Below the pieces are notes generated by a model, which was not told where the DNA came from, did no database searches, and saw nothing but the letters and a program-made list of their open reading frames with translations. Below, piece by piece: positions 17,351 through 26,178 of a stretch of 64,000 bases of DNA. The stretch comes from Thermoactinomyces daqus (GTDB taxonomy: Bacteria; Bacillota; Bacilli; Thermoactinomycetales; Thermoactinomycetaceae): positions 18,520 to 82,519 of the forward strand of contig NZ_JPST01000022.1 of assembly GCF_000763315.1 (NCBI RefSeq), read 5' to 3'. Positions within the stretch are counted from its first letter, which is position 1; every line of letters starts with the position of its first letter. The translations under genes and the position numbers were made by a program.

Positions 17351-18193
17351 ATGCCGAAACCGGTTCAGCCTGCGGCGTTGGTTCGCTTTTTGCTTATTTT
17401 TGCCGCTCTTATTTTTCTTTTCCTTTTTCTCATCGTACCACTGTTTGCCGTTTTTTCAGAAGCCCTGAAAAAAGGAATTTTGGTTTACATTGAATCCGTT
17501 GAGGATGCGGATGCGCTCTCGGCGATCCGTTTAACCTTGCTCGTCGCGGCGATTTCCGTTTCTCTCAATACGATTTTTGGAATAGCCACTGCCTGGGCGA
17601 TTACCAAATTTGAGTTCAGGGGAAAAAACCTGCTCATCACGCTCATTGATCTGCCCTTTGCCGTATCCCCCGTCATATCAGGATTAATCTTTGTGTTGCT
17701 GTTTGGTGCGCAGGGGATATTGGGACCGTGGCTGGAAGCGCATGATATCAAAATTATTTTTGCAGTTCCCGGCATGGTGTTGGCGACTGTATTTGTAACG
17801 TTTCCTTTTGTGGTCAGAGAATTGATCCCGGTCATGCTGGCGCAGGGAAAACAGGAGGAAGAGACGGCTTTATCCCTCGGGGCAGGCGGTTTGCAAACCT
17901 TTTTGCGCGTTACTTTGCCCAATATAAAATGGGGGCTGTTATATGGGGTGATTTTGTGCAATGCCCGGGCGATGGGCGAGTTTGGTGCGGTTTCTGTCGT
18001 CTCCGGGCATATCCGGGGAATGACCAACACCATCCCTCTTCATGTAGAAATTCTTTATAACGAATACAATTTTGTTGCAGCTTTTGCAGTAGCCTCCATA
18101 TTGGCGGTATTGGCGATCATTACCCTCATCATCAAGAGTTTAAGCGAATGGAAGACGAAACGCCTGTTAGAAGCAGCAGAGGAGGAACAGTGA
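17351..18193 (+). CDS. cysW: Sulfate ABC transporter permease CysW
   Basis: A 280-residue polytopic permease. [20 protein letters not shown] and the EAA-loop sequence [15 protein letters not shown] identify CysW. GGAGGGAGG lies immediately upstream of the ATG region. It ends one base before cysA, so the two are translationally coupled. Confidence 0.93.
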   Translation: MPKPVQPAALVRFLLIFAALIFLFLFLIVPLFAVFSEALKKGILVYIESVEDADALSAIRLTLLVAAISVSLNTIFGIATAWAITKFEFRGKNLLITLIDLPFAVSPVISGLIFVLLFGAQGILGPWLEAHDIKIIFAVPGMVLATVFVTFPFVVRELIPVMLAQGKQEEETALSLGAGGLQTFLRVTLPNIKWGLLYGVILCNARAMGEFGAVSVVSGHIRGMTNTIPLHVEILYNEYNFVAAFAVASILAVLAIITLIIKSLSEWKTKRLLEAAEEEQ

Positions 18194-18194
18194 A

Positions 18195-19340
18195 ATGGGA
18201 ATTGAGGTGCGCAATGTTTCTAAAGCATTCGGTTCCTTTCAGGCGGTTCAAAATGTCAGCCTGAAAATCCCGACAGGTCAACTGATGGCACTGCTCGGGC
18301 CATCCGGATCAGGCAAAACCACACTGCTCCGGTTGATTGCCGGCATGGAGAGGGCGGATCAGGGTCAGATTTTCTTTCACGGTGAAGATTATACCAACCG
18401 CAGGGTGCAGGAGCGGAAAGTGGGCTTTGTCTTTCAGCACTATGCGCTCTTTCAGCATATGAATATTTTTGAAAACATCGCTTTCGGATTGAAAGTGCGC
18501 CCTCGGAAAAAGAGACCATCCAAACAAGAGATATACGAACGGGTGACGGAATTGCTGCGCCTGGTGCAGTTGGAGGGATTGGCCAAACGTTATCCGGCCC
18601 AACTTTCCGGCGGACAGAGGCAACGGGTGGCCCTTGCCCGGGCATTGGCTGTTGAACCCAAAGTGCTGCTGTTGGATGAACCGTTCGGAGCGTTGGACGC
18701 CAAAGTGAGACAAGATCTTCGTCGTTGGCTGAGACAATTGCATGAGAAGTTGCAGATCACCACTGTCTTCGTCACCCACGACCAGGAGGAAGCGCTGGAG
18801 ATGGCCGACCAGGTGGTTATCATGAATCGGGGACGGATCGAACAGGTCGGAACACCGGAAGAAGTTTACCGTTCGCCGGCCAATGCCTTTGTCTACACAT
18901 TCCTCGGCAGAGTCAATCTGTTTCATGGCCGGATTCATCAAGGGAAAATCAAATTGGGTGAGCATGAGTTGGACGTGCCGGGAATTTCACATGCGGATGA
19001 AGTTCCCGCTGTGGGTTATGTCAGACCCCATGAAATCGGCATCAGCCGCGAGCAATCGGAAAAGACCAGCATTTCGGCCATTGTCCGTCATATCAACCCG
19101 GTCGGGCCGATTGTGCGCTTAAATTTGAAAAGAACCGATACCGGTGAATTGTTTGAGGTGGAAGTAAGTGACGAACGGTACCGGGAATTGGACATTCAAG
19201 TGGATGATACCCTTTACGTCAATTTGAAGAGCATGAAGATTTTCCTGGAAAACTCCAAAACCGAAGCTGTTGCGGAAGAATCGGACTTGGGCGAAGCGGC
19301 CGATTCCGGGCCGGTCTGGGATGAGCAGGTCGCGGAGTGA
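18195..19340 (+). CDS. cysA: Sulfate ABC transporter ATPase CysA
   Basis: A 381-residue ATPase. Walker [10 protein letters not shown] is near residue 35, the signature LSGGQRQR near 136, Walker [13 protein letters not shown] near 155 and the H-loop VTHDQEEA follows. The C-terminal ~140 residues form a TOBE-type regulatory domain ([12 protein letters not shown]). It energises uptake through CysTW. The last ~20 residues are acidic and variable. No terminator lies directly after the gene; the next hairpin with a T-run is at 19854. Confidence 0.94.
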   Translation: MGIEVRNVSKAFGSFQAVQNVSLKIPTGQLMALLGPSGSGKTTLLRLIAGMERADQGQIFFHGEDYTNRRVQERKVGFVFQHYALFQHMNIFENIAFGLKVRPRKKRPSKQEIYERVTELLRLVQLEGLAKRYPAQLSGGQRQRVALARALAVEPKVLLLDEPFGALDAKVRQDLRRWLRQLHEKLQITTVFVTHDQEEALEMADQVVIMNRGRIEQVGTPEEVYRSPANAFVYTFLGRVNLFHGRIHQGKIKLGEHELDVPGISHADEVPAVGYVRPHEIGISREQSEKTSISAIVRHINPVGPIVRLNLKRTDTGELFEVEVSDERYRELDIQVDDTLYVNLKSMKIFLENSKTEAVAEESDLGEAADSGPVWDEQVAE

Positions 19341-19346
19341 ATGAAA

Positions 19347-19380
19347 GGGATGAGTGTTTTTCTGCGGTGACCTTTGCGGA
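19347..19380. repeat. Imperfect repeat, copy A
   Basis: GGGATGAGTGTTTTTCTGCG continuing into GGTGACCTTTGCGG recurs in diverged form at 19753-19785 as GGGATGGGTGCTTTCTGCGG and onwards. The two copies bracket the small gene at 19445. Meaning unknown. Confidence 0.45.
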
Positions 19381-19444
19381 AGGAAACAATGGACTGGAAA
19401 AAGAAATTATTTTTAAAGCATACATCGCAGTTGGAGGGGTGAAA

Positions 19445-19612
19445 ATGGAGGACTGGTGGAAACAGAGCAATCAGGATCTGAAGCCGGAAAACCCAAAATC
19501 CAACTGGGTGACCGGAAAGGACGGAAAAGAAGATGCCATTCCCCGGCAATATCTCGGAGCGAAGCCAGATGCACAATTGGATCACAAACGAAAACATCCT
19601 TGGGAGAATTGA
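19445..19612 (+). CDS. Small hydrophilic protein of unknown function
   Basis: 55 residues, Trp-, Lys- and Asp-rich (begins MEDWWKQSNQDLKPENPKSN), with no membrane segment. The case for coding rests on a strong GGAGGGG ribosome site 5 bp before the ATG and its position after cysA. I do not recognise the family. It may be the last gene of the sulfate operon or a separate small transcript. Confidence 0.5.
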   Translation: MEDWWKQSNQDLKPENPKSNWVTGKDGKEDAIPRQYLGAKPDAQLDHKRKHPWEN

Positions 19613-19646
19613 AGAAGATTGCAGGCCGTCTTCCTCAGACCTGTAT

Positions 19647-19689
19647 GTGATCAGCTGAATCCGTCGGCATAAAAAATGCCCGCTGATCA
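19647..19689. promoter_or_regulatory. Nested inverted repeat
   Basis: TGATCAGC (19647-19654) and GCTGATCA (19682-19689) enclose a second stem GGCAT/ATGCC. There is no adequate T-run, so it is not a typical terminator. It lies in a gene-free stretch (19613-19893) that otherwise holds repeat copy B and a terminator. Confidence 0.4.
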
Positions 19690-19752
19690 GATGGGAAAGC
19701 TGCCGGCAAATCGGGGAGCGCTTTGAAAAAGCCGGCAGGAACCGAAACAGAA

Positions 19753-19785
19753 GGGGATGGGTGCTTTCTGCGGTAACTTTTGGCC
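19753..19785. repeat. Imperfect repeat, copy B
   Basis: Diverged copy of the element at 19347-19380; both share GGGATG, GTG, TTTCTGCGGT and AC(C/T)TTT in the same order. No open frame is shared between copies on the plus strand. Confidence 0.45.
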
Positions 19786-19853
19786 GGGGGTTCCTGGAGC
19801 GGAAGAGAAGTATCAGCACCCGACATATTCCTGTTTTAGGAGTTAGCAAAGAA

Positions 19854-19886
19854 GCAGACCCGTTTGATGACGGGTCTTGCTTTTTT
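19854..19886 (+). terminator. Terminator between convergent genes
   Basis: GCAGACCCGT pairs with ACGGGTCTTGC and is followed by TTTTTTC on the plus strand. It can end transcripts from the sulfate side and, less strongly, the minus-strand gene ending at 19894. Confidence 0.7.
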
Positions 19887-19893
19887 CTGCCGG

Positions 19894-20325
19894 TTATTTT
19901 TTCTTCTTGACCCCTTTTCTCGCCGGTTTTCGCAATCCCCGCGGAATGTCAAACTGCCAAAAAGTGCCGCCGAATCCGCCCGTTGCCGATCTTCTGGTAA
20001 AGGTGACTCTCTGCGTGGTGGGATCCACACTGATTTGGAAACTTAAGTTGCCGGACCCTCTGGTCACCCCCCGTGGGACATCGACCCAGGTTCCTCTTAC
20101 GACGTTGCCGCTTCGGATTCCGCGAAACACATTCGTAAAGTTATCCCCATCTCCGGCATTTCCCAGTCCAGTCCACCAAATGGTGTTCCCGATTTGCCGG
20201 ACATAATAACGGCCGCCATCATCACAATCGTACACACCCGTCGGATTGGAGATGGTCCCTTGTGCTGCTCTCACTTTTTTCTTGGGAATCAGTTTGTTTC
20301 CGGCAATCAAACTGCTTGTGGACAT
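19894..20325 (-). CDS. Small beta-rich protein, tandem paralogue 1
   Basis: 143 residues with no signal peptide. The middle is strand-rich and Gly/Trp/Tyr-rich (NPTGVY, GGRYYVRQIGNTIWWTGLG, DNFTNVFRG, GTWVDVPRG), and the tail is very basic (KPARKGVKKKK). The alternation of short strands suggests a small beta-barrel or jelly-roll; I do not recognise a named family. ATG 20325 has AAAGGGAGTGAT upstream. The protein encoded next upstream on the same strand is a close paralogue, so the genes are a tandem duplication, each with its own hairpin. Confidence 0.72.
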   Translation of the reverse strand: MSTSSLIAGNKLIPKKKVRAAQGTISNPTGVYDCDDGGRYYVRQIGNTIWWTGLGNAGDGDNFTNVFRGIRSGNVVRGTWVDVPRGVTRGSGNLSFQISVDPTTQRVTFTRRSATGGFGGTFWQFDIPRGLRKPARKGVKKKK

Positions 20326-20480
20326 GGAATCACTCCCTTTTTTCAAAGTCAATTTATCGTATGAAAAAAGAGAATGATGGTTTGTACCAAACGACCATTT
20401 CTGTTTTTTGGCACAAATATGAACGAATAAATGAATAACTCTGCTGATTTCCTGGTGTGGAAGTCTTGCTTGAAAACGGA

Positions 20481-20509
20481 AAAGATGCCCGCAGTACACG
20501 GGCATCTTT
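20481..20509 (-). terminator. Terminator after tandem paralogue 2
   Basis: AAAGATGCCCG and CGGGCATCTTT form an 11-bp stem with a T-rich 3' side on the minus strand (ATCTTTTCC). It lies 14 bp after the stop of the gene at 20523-20951. Confidence 0.72.
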
Positions 20510-20522
20510 CTGAGAAAGCCGT

Positions 20523-20951
20523 TTATCTTTTTCTTTTGACTCTTCTTCTTGCCGGTCGTCTTAATCCCTGCGGAATGTCAAATTGCCAGAAGGTTGCGCC
20601 GAATCCGCCCGTTGCAGATCTTCTGGTAAAGGTGACTCTCTGTGTAGTCGGATCCAAGCTGATTTGGAAACTTAAGGTACCAGACCCGGTGTTTGTTCCC
20701 CGCGGAACATCGACCCAGGTTCCGCTGACGACGTTTCCGGTTCGGGTTCCGCGAAAGACATTCGTAAAGTTATCTCCAGTTCCTCCGTTCCCCAGTCCAG
20801 CCCACCAAATGGTGTTCCCGATTTGCCGGACATAATAACGGCCGCCGTCATCAGAGGTGTAGACACCCGTCGGATTCGCAACCGTCCCTTGTGCCGCTCT
20901 CAATTTTCTCTTCGGAACAGCTTTGCTTTCTGCGGATAATTTTTTCAACAT
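20523..20951 (-). CDS. Small beta-rich protein, tandem paralogue 2
   Basis: 142 residues, nearly superimposable on paralogue 1: the same NPTGVY, GGRYYVRQIGNTIWW, DNFTNVFRG, GTWVDVPRG and RVTFTRRSATGGFG segments in the same order, with a basic tail (RRPARRRVKRKR). The N-terminal ~25 residues differ most. ATG 20951 has AAAAGGAGTGATG upstream. Binding of a ligand or of nucleic acid through the basic tail is conceivable, but nothing here proves it. Confidence 0.72.
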   Translation of the reverse strand: MLKKLSAESKAVPKRKLRAAQGTVANPTGVYTSDDGGRYYVRQIGNTIWWAGLGNGGTGDNFTNVFRGTRTGNVVSGTWVDVPRGTNTGSGTLSFQISLDPTTQRVTFTRRSATGGFGATFWQFDIPQGLRRPARRRVKRKR

Positions 20952-21033
20952 CTCATCACTCCTTTTGAAATTTACTCTCTATGATATGAAGAAAAGAGGA
21001 TGATAGTTTGTGCCAAAAACCAATTCTATTTTT

Positions 21034-22158
21034 TTAGGCTCTCCGGATTGGTAGAGACGATGGAATGCCCCGATCTTTTACTTTCAGCACACGAATCTGC
21101 TCCAATTCCACGGGGTTGAGAGGTTGAACGTAGGCAAAGTTATGATTGGGAGGGGGGCTTGTTGCTTTCCCCAGGCCTGAAGGACGGGCGATTCTGATTT
21201 TTAAAGCCTGGACAGCCCAGTGAATTGGGTAATTGACGGACATGATTCCATCGTCCGTTCCGGCCAAAAGGACCGCGGCAGCAAAGTTGTCCCGATCCCG
21301 CAGCCAGACAGAACCGGAATCACCCGGAAGAGCGCTGGGTTTGCTCCCGGTAACAATCGTTTGGTTGCGGTAATAAAATGTGGTTTCCTCAGGCAGATAG
21401 TAGAGCACTTTGATATCGGTATGGATCGACTCAACGATTCCCCTGACCATCCCCGACGTTCTCCCTGTTTTTTTAAAGCGTTCCCCCACTTTATAACTGA
21501 TCAGATGGCCCGGCAATGCCATTCGCTGACCTGATTCTCCCGAAAGGTATCTGGGGTCCAGGAGATCATTGCGATCCGGAATGGAGAGGGCAGCATCGAT
21601 ATAATTTACCCCGTTTCGATTGAAAGGAACATATAAAAATGCTCGTCCGATCCGATCCCTTCTGAGCTTCCCGCCATCGGAAGGTCCCGGCTGAATCGTT
21701 TCACTGAACTGATTGGTATTGTAGTGAGTGAGAACATGATTATTACTCAAAATATACAGTTGGGGGTATTTGGAAAACGCGGATACTATCACTCCGGCTG
21801 TCCCTGTCCCATTGGCATTGCCAATACTGGCTCCCCCGGGCACGGGACGAAGGCGGCTTTGCCAACTCGGGAGGGCGGATGATTTGCGAAATCGTGGATG
21901 ATGTGTGGTGCAGCGTCCTCTTTGAATGATTCGCACAGGCACGGCGGAATTTTTTCTGATCGCTTTCATTATTGCTGATTGCAACGAAGAGTGAATGGAG
22001 GCGGATAAGTTTTTGCAGGTATATAGATTGAGACAAGCACCTTGGGAGGGAACCTTCGGATTGGCGTATCCTACTCCGATTCCTATTACTTCGGGCCGTT
22101 TCATGATCATGGGGGCAAGTCTGTTTTTGTGTATCAGTGCTTCATAAAAAGTAGCCAT
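21034..22158 (-). CDS. Trypsin-like serine protease domain protein
   Basis: About 374 residues, no signal peptide. The chymotrypsin-fold triad is visible: His in YILSNNHVLT, Asp in NYIDAALSI, and Ser in LPGDSGSVW with the usual GDSG loop. The fold starts after a ~110-residue N-terminal region that includes EVIGIGVGYANPK. Such proteins with an intracellular look are found in bacilli and fungi, often unannotated; the substrate is unknown. ATG 22158 has AGGGGAGAG upstream. It is the first gene of a minus-strand trio with the two beta-rich paralogues, which may be its targets or partners (inference). Confidence 0.75.
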   Translation of the reverse strand: MATFYEALIHKNRLAPMIMKRPEVIGIGVGYANPKVPSQGACLNLYTCKNLSASIHSSLQSAIMKAIRKNSAVPVRIIQRGRCTTHHPRFRKSSALPSWQSRLRPVPGGASIGNANGTGTAGVIVSAFSKYPQLYILSNNHVLTHYNTNQFSETIQPGPSDGGKLRRDRIGRAFLYVPFNRNGVNYIDAALSIPDRNDLLDPRYLSGESGQRMALPGHLISYKVGERFKKTGRTSGMVRGIVESIHTDIKVLYYLPEETTFYYRNQTIVTGSKPSALPGDSGSVWLRDRDNFAAAVLLAGTDDGIMSVNYPIHWAVQALKIRIARPSGLGKATSPPPNHNFAYVQPLNPVELEQIRVLKVKDRGIPSSLPIRRA

Positions 22159-22287
22159 TTTCTCTCCCCTTTCGAGTGGTTTTACCATAATTTATGATTG
22201 CGTGATTCATAAGGTTTGAGATAACACCCCAGGGGAGAAGTCCGTCCCTTTTTGAGCGTAGTTGAACCGGAGGAGGATAAGTCATAT

Positions 22288-22437
22288 TTGGACAGCAGAG
22301 CCGATGAATTCGGACGGATCGTCATTCACCGGACACGCCCTGGAAAACTGATTGAAGGGGGTGTTTTTTGGTTGACAGGCGATGGGAAAGAGGAGATGGA
22401 AGTGTATATCTATTTAAAAAATTATGTTATGATATAA
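22288..22437 (+). CDS. Possible small protein
   Basis: A 49-residue frame from a TTG start with GGAGGAG 12 bp upstream (FGRIVIHRTRPGKLIEGGVF and an acidic tail). The spacing is long and the family is unknown. Its stop codon overlaps the likely promoter of the next gene. It is reported as uncertain. Confidence 0.3.
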   Translation: MDSRADEFGRIVIHRTRPGKLIEGGVFWLTGDGKEEMEVYIYLKNYVMI

Positions 22438-22438
22438 T
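22428..22438 (+). promoter_or_regulatory. Extended -10 promoter of the NADAR gene
   Basis: TATAAT at 22433-22438 is preceded by TG plus one base (TTATGATATAAT), an extended -10 element. No clear -35 is seen. The coding start is about 50 bp downstream. Confidence 0.5.
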
Positions 22439-22488
22439 TCTAGATTTTTATTGATTGGGAATATTTACGGGCAGGAAGGTGAACCTCG

Positions 22489-22938
22489 GTGACCATTTAT
22501 TTTTATAGAGTGAATGAACCATATGGTTGTTTCTCCAATTTTTCGGCGCATGGTTTCATGCTGGACGGAAAATGGTGGCCCACCAGTGAACATTATTTTC
22601 AAGCGCAAAAGTTTGCGGGAACCCCCTATGAAGAGAAGATTCGCCTGATAAAAAGCCCGAAGGACGCTGCGACCATGGGCCGGGATCGCCGTCTGCCCCT
22701 GCGCCAAGATTGGGAATTGGTGAAAGATGAAGTGATGCGAAAAGCGGTGTTGCAAAAGTTTAAAAGCCATCATGACATTCGGGCGATTTTGCTCTCCACC
22801 GGCAACCGGGAGATTGTGGAAAATTCACCCGTTGATTATTATTGGGGTTGCGGAGCAGACGGAAGCGGCAAAAATATGCTCGGGCAGATTTTGATGGAAG
22901 TCAGGGAAGAGTTGCGCCGGGAAGGAAATCGATCATGA
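22489..22938 (+). CDS. NADAR family protein (YbiA-like N-glycosidase fold)
   Basis: 149 residues with the NADAR pattern: FSNFSAHGFMLDGKWWPTSE, HYFQAQKF, then GNREIVENSPVDYYWGCGAD near the C-terminus. Characterised YbiA-type members hydrolyse N-glycosidic bonds of damaged early riboflavin intermediates; other members act on NAD-derived modifications. Which applies here is unknown. The GTG start has GCAGGAAGG upstream. It is encoded alone, convergent with the N-acetyltransferase gene. Confidence 0.85.
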   Translation: MTIYFYRVNEPYGCFSNFSAHGFMLDGKWWPTSEHYFQAQKFAGTPYEEKIRLIKSPKDAATMGRDRRLPLRQDWELVKDEVMRKAVLQKFKSHHDIRAILLSTGNREIVENSPVDYYWGCGADGSGKNMLGQILMEVREELRREGNRS

Positions 22939-22964
22939 TCCGGGTATGTGGTCAGATATGAGAC

Positions 22965-23714
22965 TCATACCCGGATGCCGAAATAACGCAGGAGCTCTTC
23001 ATCAAACTGTTGCCGGGACGAGATGGGAAACTTTTGTTGCTGTCCGTTCCGGGTGATCGTCAAAAAGTTGGAAGTGAGGGTGATTCGTCCGTCCCTGGTG
23101 GCAATGGTGCACATCGCTCTCTGTGTGAAATTGGAAGAGGGCGAAGTTTGATGGTATTCGCACATCTCGGTGAATGCGTCCAGCTCATACGACTGGGTCG
23201 TAAACCGGAACTGTGTGGACCAATCGCCATTCTCCTGTCTTTGCAGGAGATAGTGATCCCGGATTTGGTCGGGAATGATGCGGTACCGGCCGCTGATGTC
23301 TTCCACTTCCTCACCAGTGAGCGGGAGCGGAAGCCGGCAGCTGTTCCCGAAGCCGACATCGACTAAATAGGGCTGATCCAGATGAACCAGCAGAGTCAAA
23401 TGATCGAATTCCCGGCCATAAGAACCGTCCGGATTCCGCACGCGCGCAGAGATCCGTGAGGTGACAAATCCGCACTCCCGCAGCAGCCAGTCAAACAAGC
23501 CGTTCAGTTCATAGCAAAAACCGCCGCGACGTTGTTCCACGATCTTTTTGTAAAAAGCGGGCAAAGATATGCGAATGGGTCGGTTCAGCGGGATGTCCAG
23601 GTTTTCAAAGGGAACGTGTAGCAGATGATTCTCCTGAAGAAGCGACAGGAATGCCCGGTCAGGATGTTTTACGGCTTTGATCCCGATCCGTTCGAGATAA
23701 GCGGATCGTTTCAT
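22965..23714 (-). CDS. nat: Arylamine N-acetyltransferase
   Basis: 249 residues with the NAT triad: Cys in RRGGFCYELNG (near residue 68), His in FDHLTLLV and Asp in VDVGFGN. The family transfers acetyl (or another acyl group) from CoA to arylamines and hydrazines; in some clusters homologues release polyketide or amide chains. ATG 23714 has AAGGAGTTG upstream on the minus strand. It lies downstream of the YitT gene on the same strand with an ~85-bp gap. Confidence 0.9.
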   Translation of the reverse strand: MKRSAYLERIGIKAVKHPDRAFLSLLQENHLLHVPFENLDIPLNRPIRISLPAFYKKIVEQRRGGFCYELNGLFDWLLRECGFVTSRISARVRNPDGSYGREFDHLTLLVHLDQPYLVDVGFGNSCRLPLPLTGEEVEDISGRYRIIPDQIRDHYLLQRQENGDWSTQFRFTTQSYELDAFTEMCEYHQTSPSSNFTQRAMCTIATRDGRITLTSNFLTITRNGQQQKFPISSRQQFDEELLRYFGIRV

Positions 23715-23800
23715 GGGAAATCAACTCCTTGGAGATCAGAGAATGTCCGGCATGCAAATGGATGCAGAGCCCCCGGGAAGAAGAGGCGATGGCGGTAACC

Positions 23801-24697
23801 TCAGTGAATATCCCGTTTCTTGAAGCGACCGCCCTGGATGTCGTGGATATTGCCGATCGCCAGGAATGCCTGGGGATCAATTTCTTCCACAATCGATTTC
23901 AGTTTCGCCTCTTCCAGACGGGAGATCACACAGAAGATCACTTTTTTCGCATCGCCTGTATAGGCTCCCTCGCCGCTCAAATAAGTGACCCCCCTCCCCA
24001 GCCGGTATAAAATCACTTTTCCCAGCTCTTCCGGATAGTCGCTGATAATCCAGACCGATTTGGTTTCATTAAAGCCTTCAATGGTAATGTCAATCGTTTT
24101 GAAGGCGATAAAATAAGCCATCAAGGAGTACATCGCCCGGTCCCACCCGAAGACGAATCCGGCGCTCCCGAGAATGAACAGGTTGAAGAACATCACTGTT
24201 TGGCCGACAGACAGTGGAATTCGCTTGTTGAATAAAATAGCCAGAATTTCCGTCCCGTCCAAAGAGCCGCCATAGCGGATCACCATGCCCACACCGGCTC
24301 CGAGGATGATTCCTCCGAATACCGCGGCCAGCAACGGATCTTTGGTCAGTCCGGGAACGGGATGAAGCAGGTTGGTTCCGACTGACATTGCGACGACACC
24401 GATTAACGTGGAAATGGCAAACGTTTTTCCGATTTGTTTATAGCCGAGAAAGAAAAACGGAAGATTGAGAGTGAAGAGCAAAACACCCAAATTAAGTCCG
24501 GTGAGGTGTGACAGAATAATCGAGATGCCGGTAATCCCGCCGTCAATGACGTGGTTGGGCACCAGAAAAATTTCCAATCCGACAGAGACAAGAGCAGCGC
24601 CTGCCAAAATCAAGATAATCCGCTTTACCATGTTGGCAAAGGGCAGTTTTTTATGCTCTTTTTTTGCAGGTTCCAATTGTTTGGCTACAGCTTCCAT
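23801..24697 (-). CDS. YitT family membrane protein
   Basis: About 298 residues: five or six hydrophobic helices (ILILAGAALVSVGLEIFLVP, GGITGISIILSHLTG, YGGSLDGTEILAIL) followed by a soluble C-terminal DUF2179-type domain (VTYLSGEGAYTGDAKKVIFC). The function of YitT proteins is unknown; the soluble domain resembles small ligand-binding folds. The start at 24697 is chosen because AAGGAG lies upstream; a longer frame to 24733 lacks one. Confidence 0.85.
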   Translation of the reverse strand: MEAVAKQLEPAKKEHKKLPFANMVKRIILILAGAALVSVGLEIFLVPNHVIDGGITGISIILSHLTGLNLGVLLFTLNLPFFFLGYKQIGKTFAISTLIGVVAMSVGTNLLHPVPGLTKDPLLAAVFGGIILGAGVGMVIRYGGSLDGTEILAILFNKRIPLSVGQTVMFFNLFILGSAGFVFGWDRAMYSLMAYFIAFKTIDITIEGFNETKSVWIISDYPEELGKVILYRLGRGVTYLSGEGAYTGDAKKVIFCVISRLEEAKLKSIVEEIDPQAFLAIGNIHDIQGGRFKKRDIH

Positions 24698-24840
24698 CTT
24701 TTGCTCCTTTCCGTGAAAGTTTGTTTTTTTCAATTATCGCGTGTGGTGGGGCGAAGCAGCGTTTTCTGCCTTGTTGATGATTGACGAAAGTCAGGCAACC
24801 TGCTTCACCCTTTCTTAAGTGTAATTCAGGGAAATTCCCG

Positions 24841-26178
24841 TTATTTTGCCTCCAGCCGGGTTGCCGGTTTGGATTCCCATTCCAACTTGATGCCTCTGGA
24901 AATGAAAATCCCTGCTGCCGATACTGCCAGCAAAATGACGAACAATGATGCTTGGCCCACCAACAGACTGACCAGAGTCGATGATATCATACTGCCAAAA
25001 TAACGGAACGTGGAAAAAATGCCTGAGGCCGTCCCCGACAATTCTTTGCTCACCGATTGCAGAGATGCCGTCTGCATGGCGGAGTTGCCGAGTCCGCCGG
25101 CCAATCCCCCCGCGATCAAGGCGAAGAGGAGATAAGGGATTGACGTTGATAGATGAAGGAACCAATAAAGCGCGCTGGCAAACACGGAGATTGCAAAGGT
25201 CAGTGCGATCATCTTGCGGTTCCCCCACCGGGCTGTCAGCTGTCCGCCGATCCATCCCGCGGCAGACATGGAAATGGAGAAAACAAACATGACCAGTCCC
25301 ACCTTCTGGGTTGAGAGGTGGTAGTGGGATTCCAGAATGAGGGGCATGGCCAATAAAGTGGCGTACATCACAAAATTGCTGAGCAAAATGGAAAGATTGG
25401 CACTGGTGAACGTGCTGTCTTTAAACAGTGAAAACTGAATCAAAGGATAGGGGGCATGCAGCTCCCGATATACGAATAAAGCGGCGAAGATGGCGAACAG
25501 AACCCCCAGCACGATATAGCCCGGAACCGTTTGCGGATGAGTCAGCAAAATCAACATGGCAAAACTGACGGCCAGATAAAGGGAACCGGGCCAGTCGAGT
25601 TCTGCTTTTTTGCGCACCTCGCTTTTCGGCAGAACGAACCATGTGGTGGCGATGGCGAAGATGAGAAAAGGCACATTGACCCAGAAAATCGACTTCCACC
25701 CCCACAAGCTGATCAGGGTGGAACCCAGCAACGGTCCGATCGCCGCCCCCAGCCCCATGCCCATTCCAAACAGCCCGAACACTTTGGCCATGCGCTCTTT
25801 GGATACGGCATGGCGAATGATGGCGCTGGCATTTGGAGTGGCCAGTGCGCCACCGATTGCCTGAATCGATCGGAAAGCGATCAGCCAGGGCAGGTTGAAC
25901 GAAAAGGCACAGGCGATGGAACCGAAGAACAACAGGGCGAGTCCCCACATGTAGATGCGGCGGTTACCGTAGAGATCACCCAGCTTCCCGGCGATCGGCT
26001 GGGTCACGGCCATAACGATCAGGTAAATGGTGACCACCCAGGAGATGGAGGTTAAACTCTCATGAAAAAAGGCGGAGATGGCCGACAAACCGACGGCGAT
26101 CATGGTGGAATTGATGGGGACCAAAATCGTCCCCACCAACAACGATACAATTAAAAGGAGTTCCTTGCCCTTAGTCAT
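24841..26178 (-). CDS. MFS drug exporter (DHA2-type)
   Basis: A 445-residue major facilitator with motif A GKLGDLYGNRR after helix 2 and an antiporter-type motif C (GLGAAIGPLLGSTL) in helix 5. These mark proton-coupled drug exporters. It overlaps the upstream phosphotransferase-like gene by 8 bp and so belongs to the TetR-controlled operon. Export of an antibiotic while the partner inactivates it is the natural reading (inference). Confidence 0.85.
   Translation of the reverse strand: MTKGKELLLIVSLLVGTILVPINSTMIAVGLSAISAFFHESLTSISWVVTIYLIVMAVTQPIAGKLGDLYGNRRIYMWGLALLFFGSIACAFSFNLPWLIAFRSIQAIGGALATPNASAIIRHAVSKERMAKVFGLFGMGMGLGAAIGPLLGSTLISLWGWKSIFWVNVPFLIFAIATTWFVLPKSEVRKKAELDWPGSLYLAVSFAMLILLTHPQTVPGYIVLGVLFAIFAALFVYRELHAPYPLIQFSLFKDSTFTSANLSILLSNFVMYATLLAMPLILESHYHLSTQKVGLVMFVFSISMSAAGWIGGQLTARWGNRKMIALTFAISVFASALYWFLHLSTSIPYLLFALIAGGLAGGLGNSAMQTASLQSVSKELSGTASGIFSTFRYFGSMISSTLVSLLVGQASLFVILLAVSAAGIFISRGIKLEWESKPATRLEAK

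Noticed and set aside
20431..20835. A 134-codon plus-strand frame and a similar one at 19877
   Set aside because: Both are antisense images of the tandem beta-rich genes; their similarity to each other only reflects the duplication on the other strand.
19894..20951. CRISPR or other array suggested by repeated sequence
   Set aside because: The repetition is two ~430-bp paralogous genes, not short spaced repeats. No CRISPR array was seen anywhere in the window.
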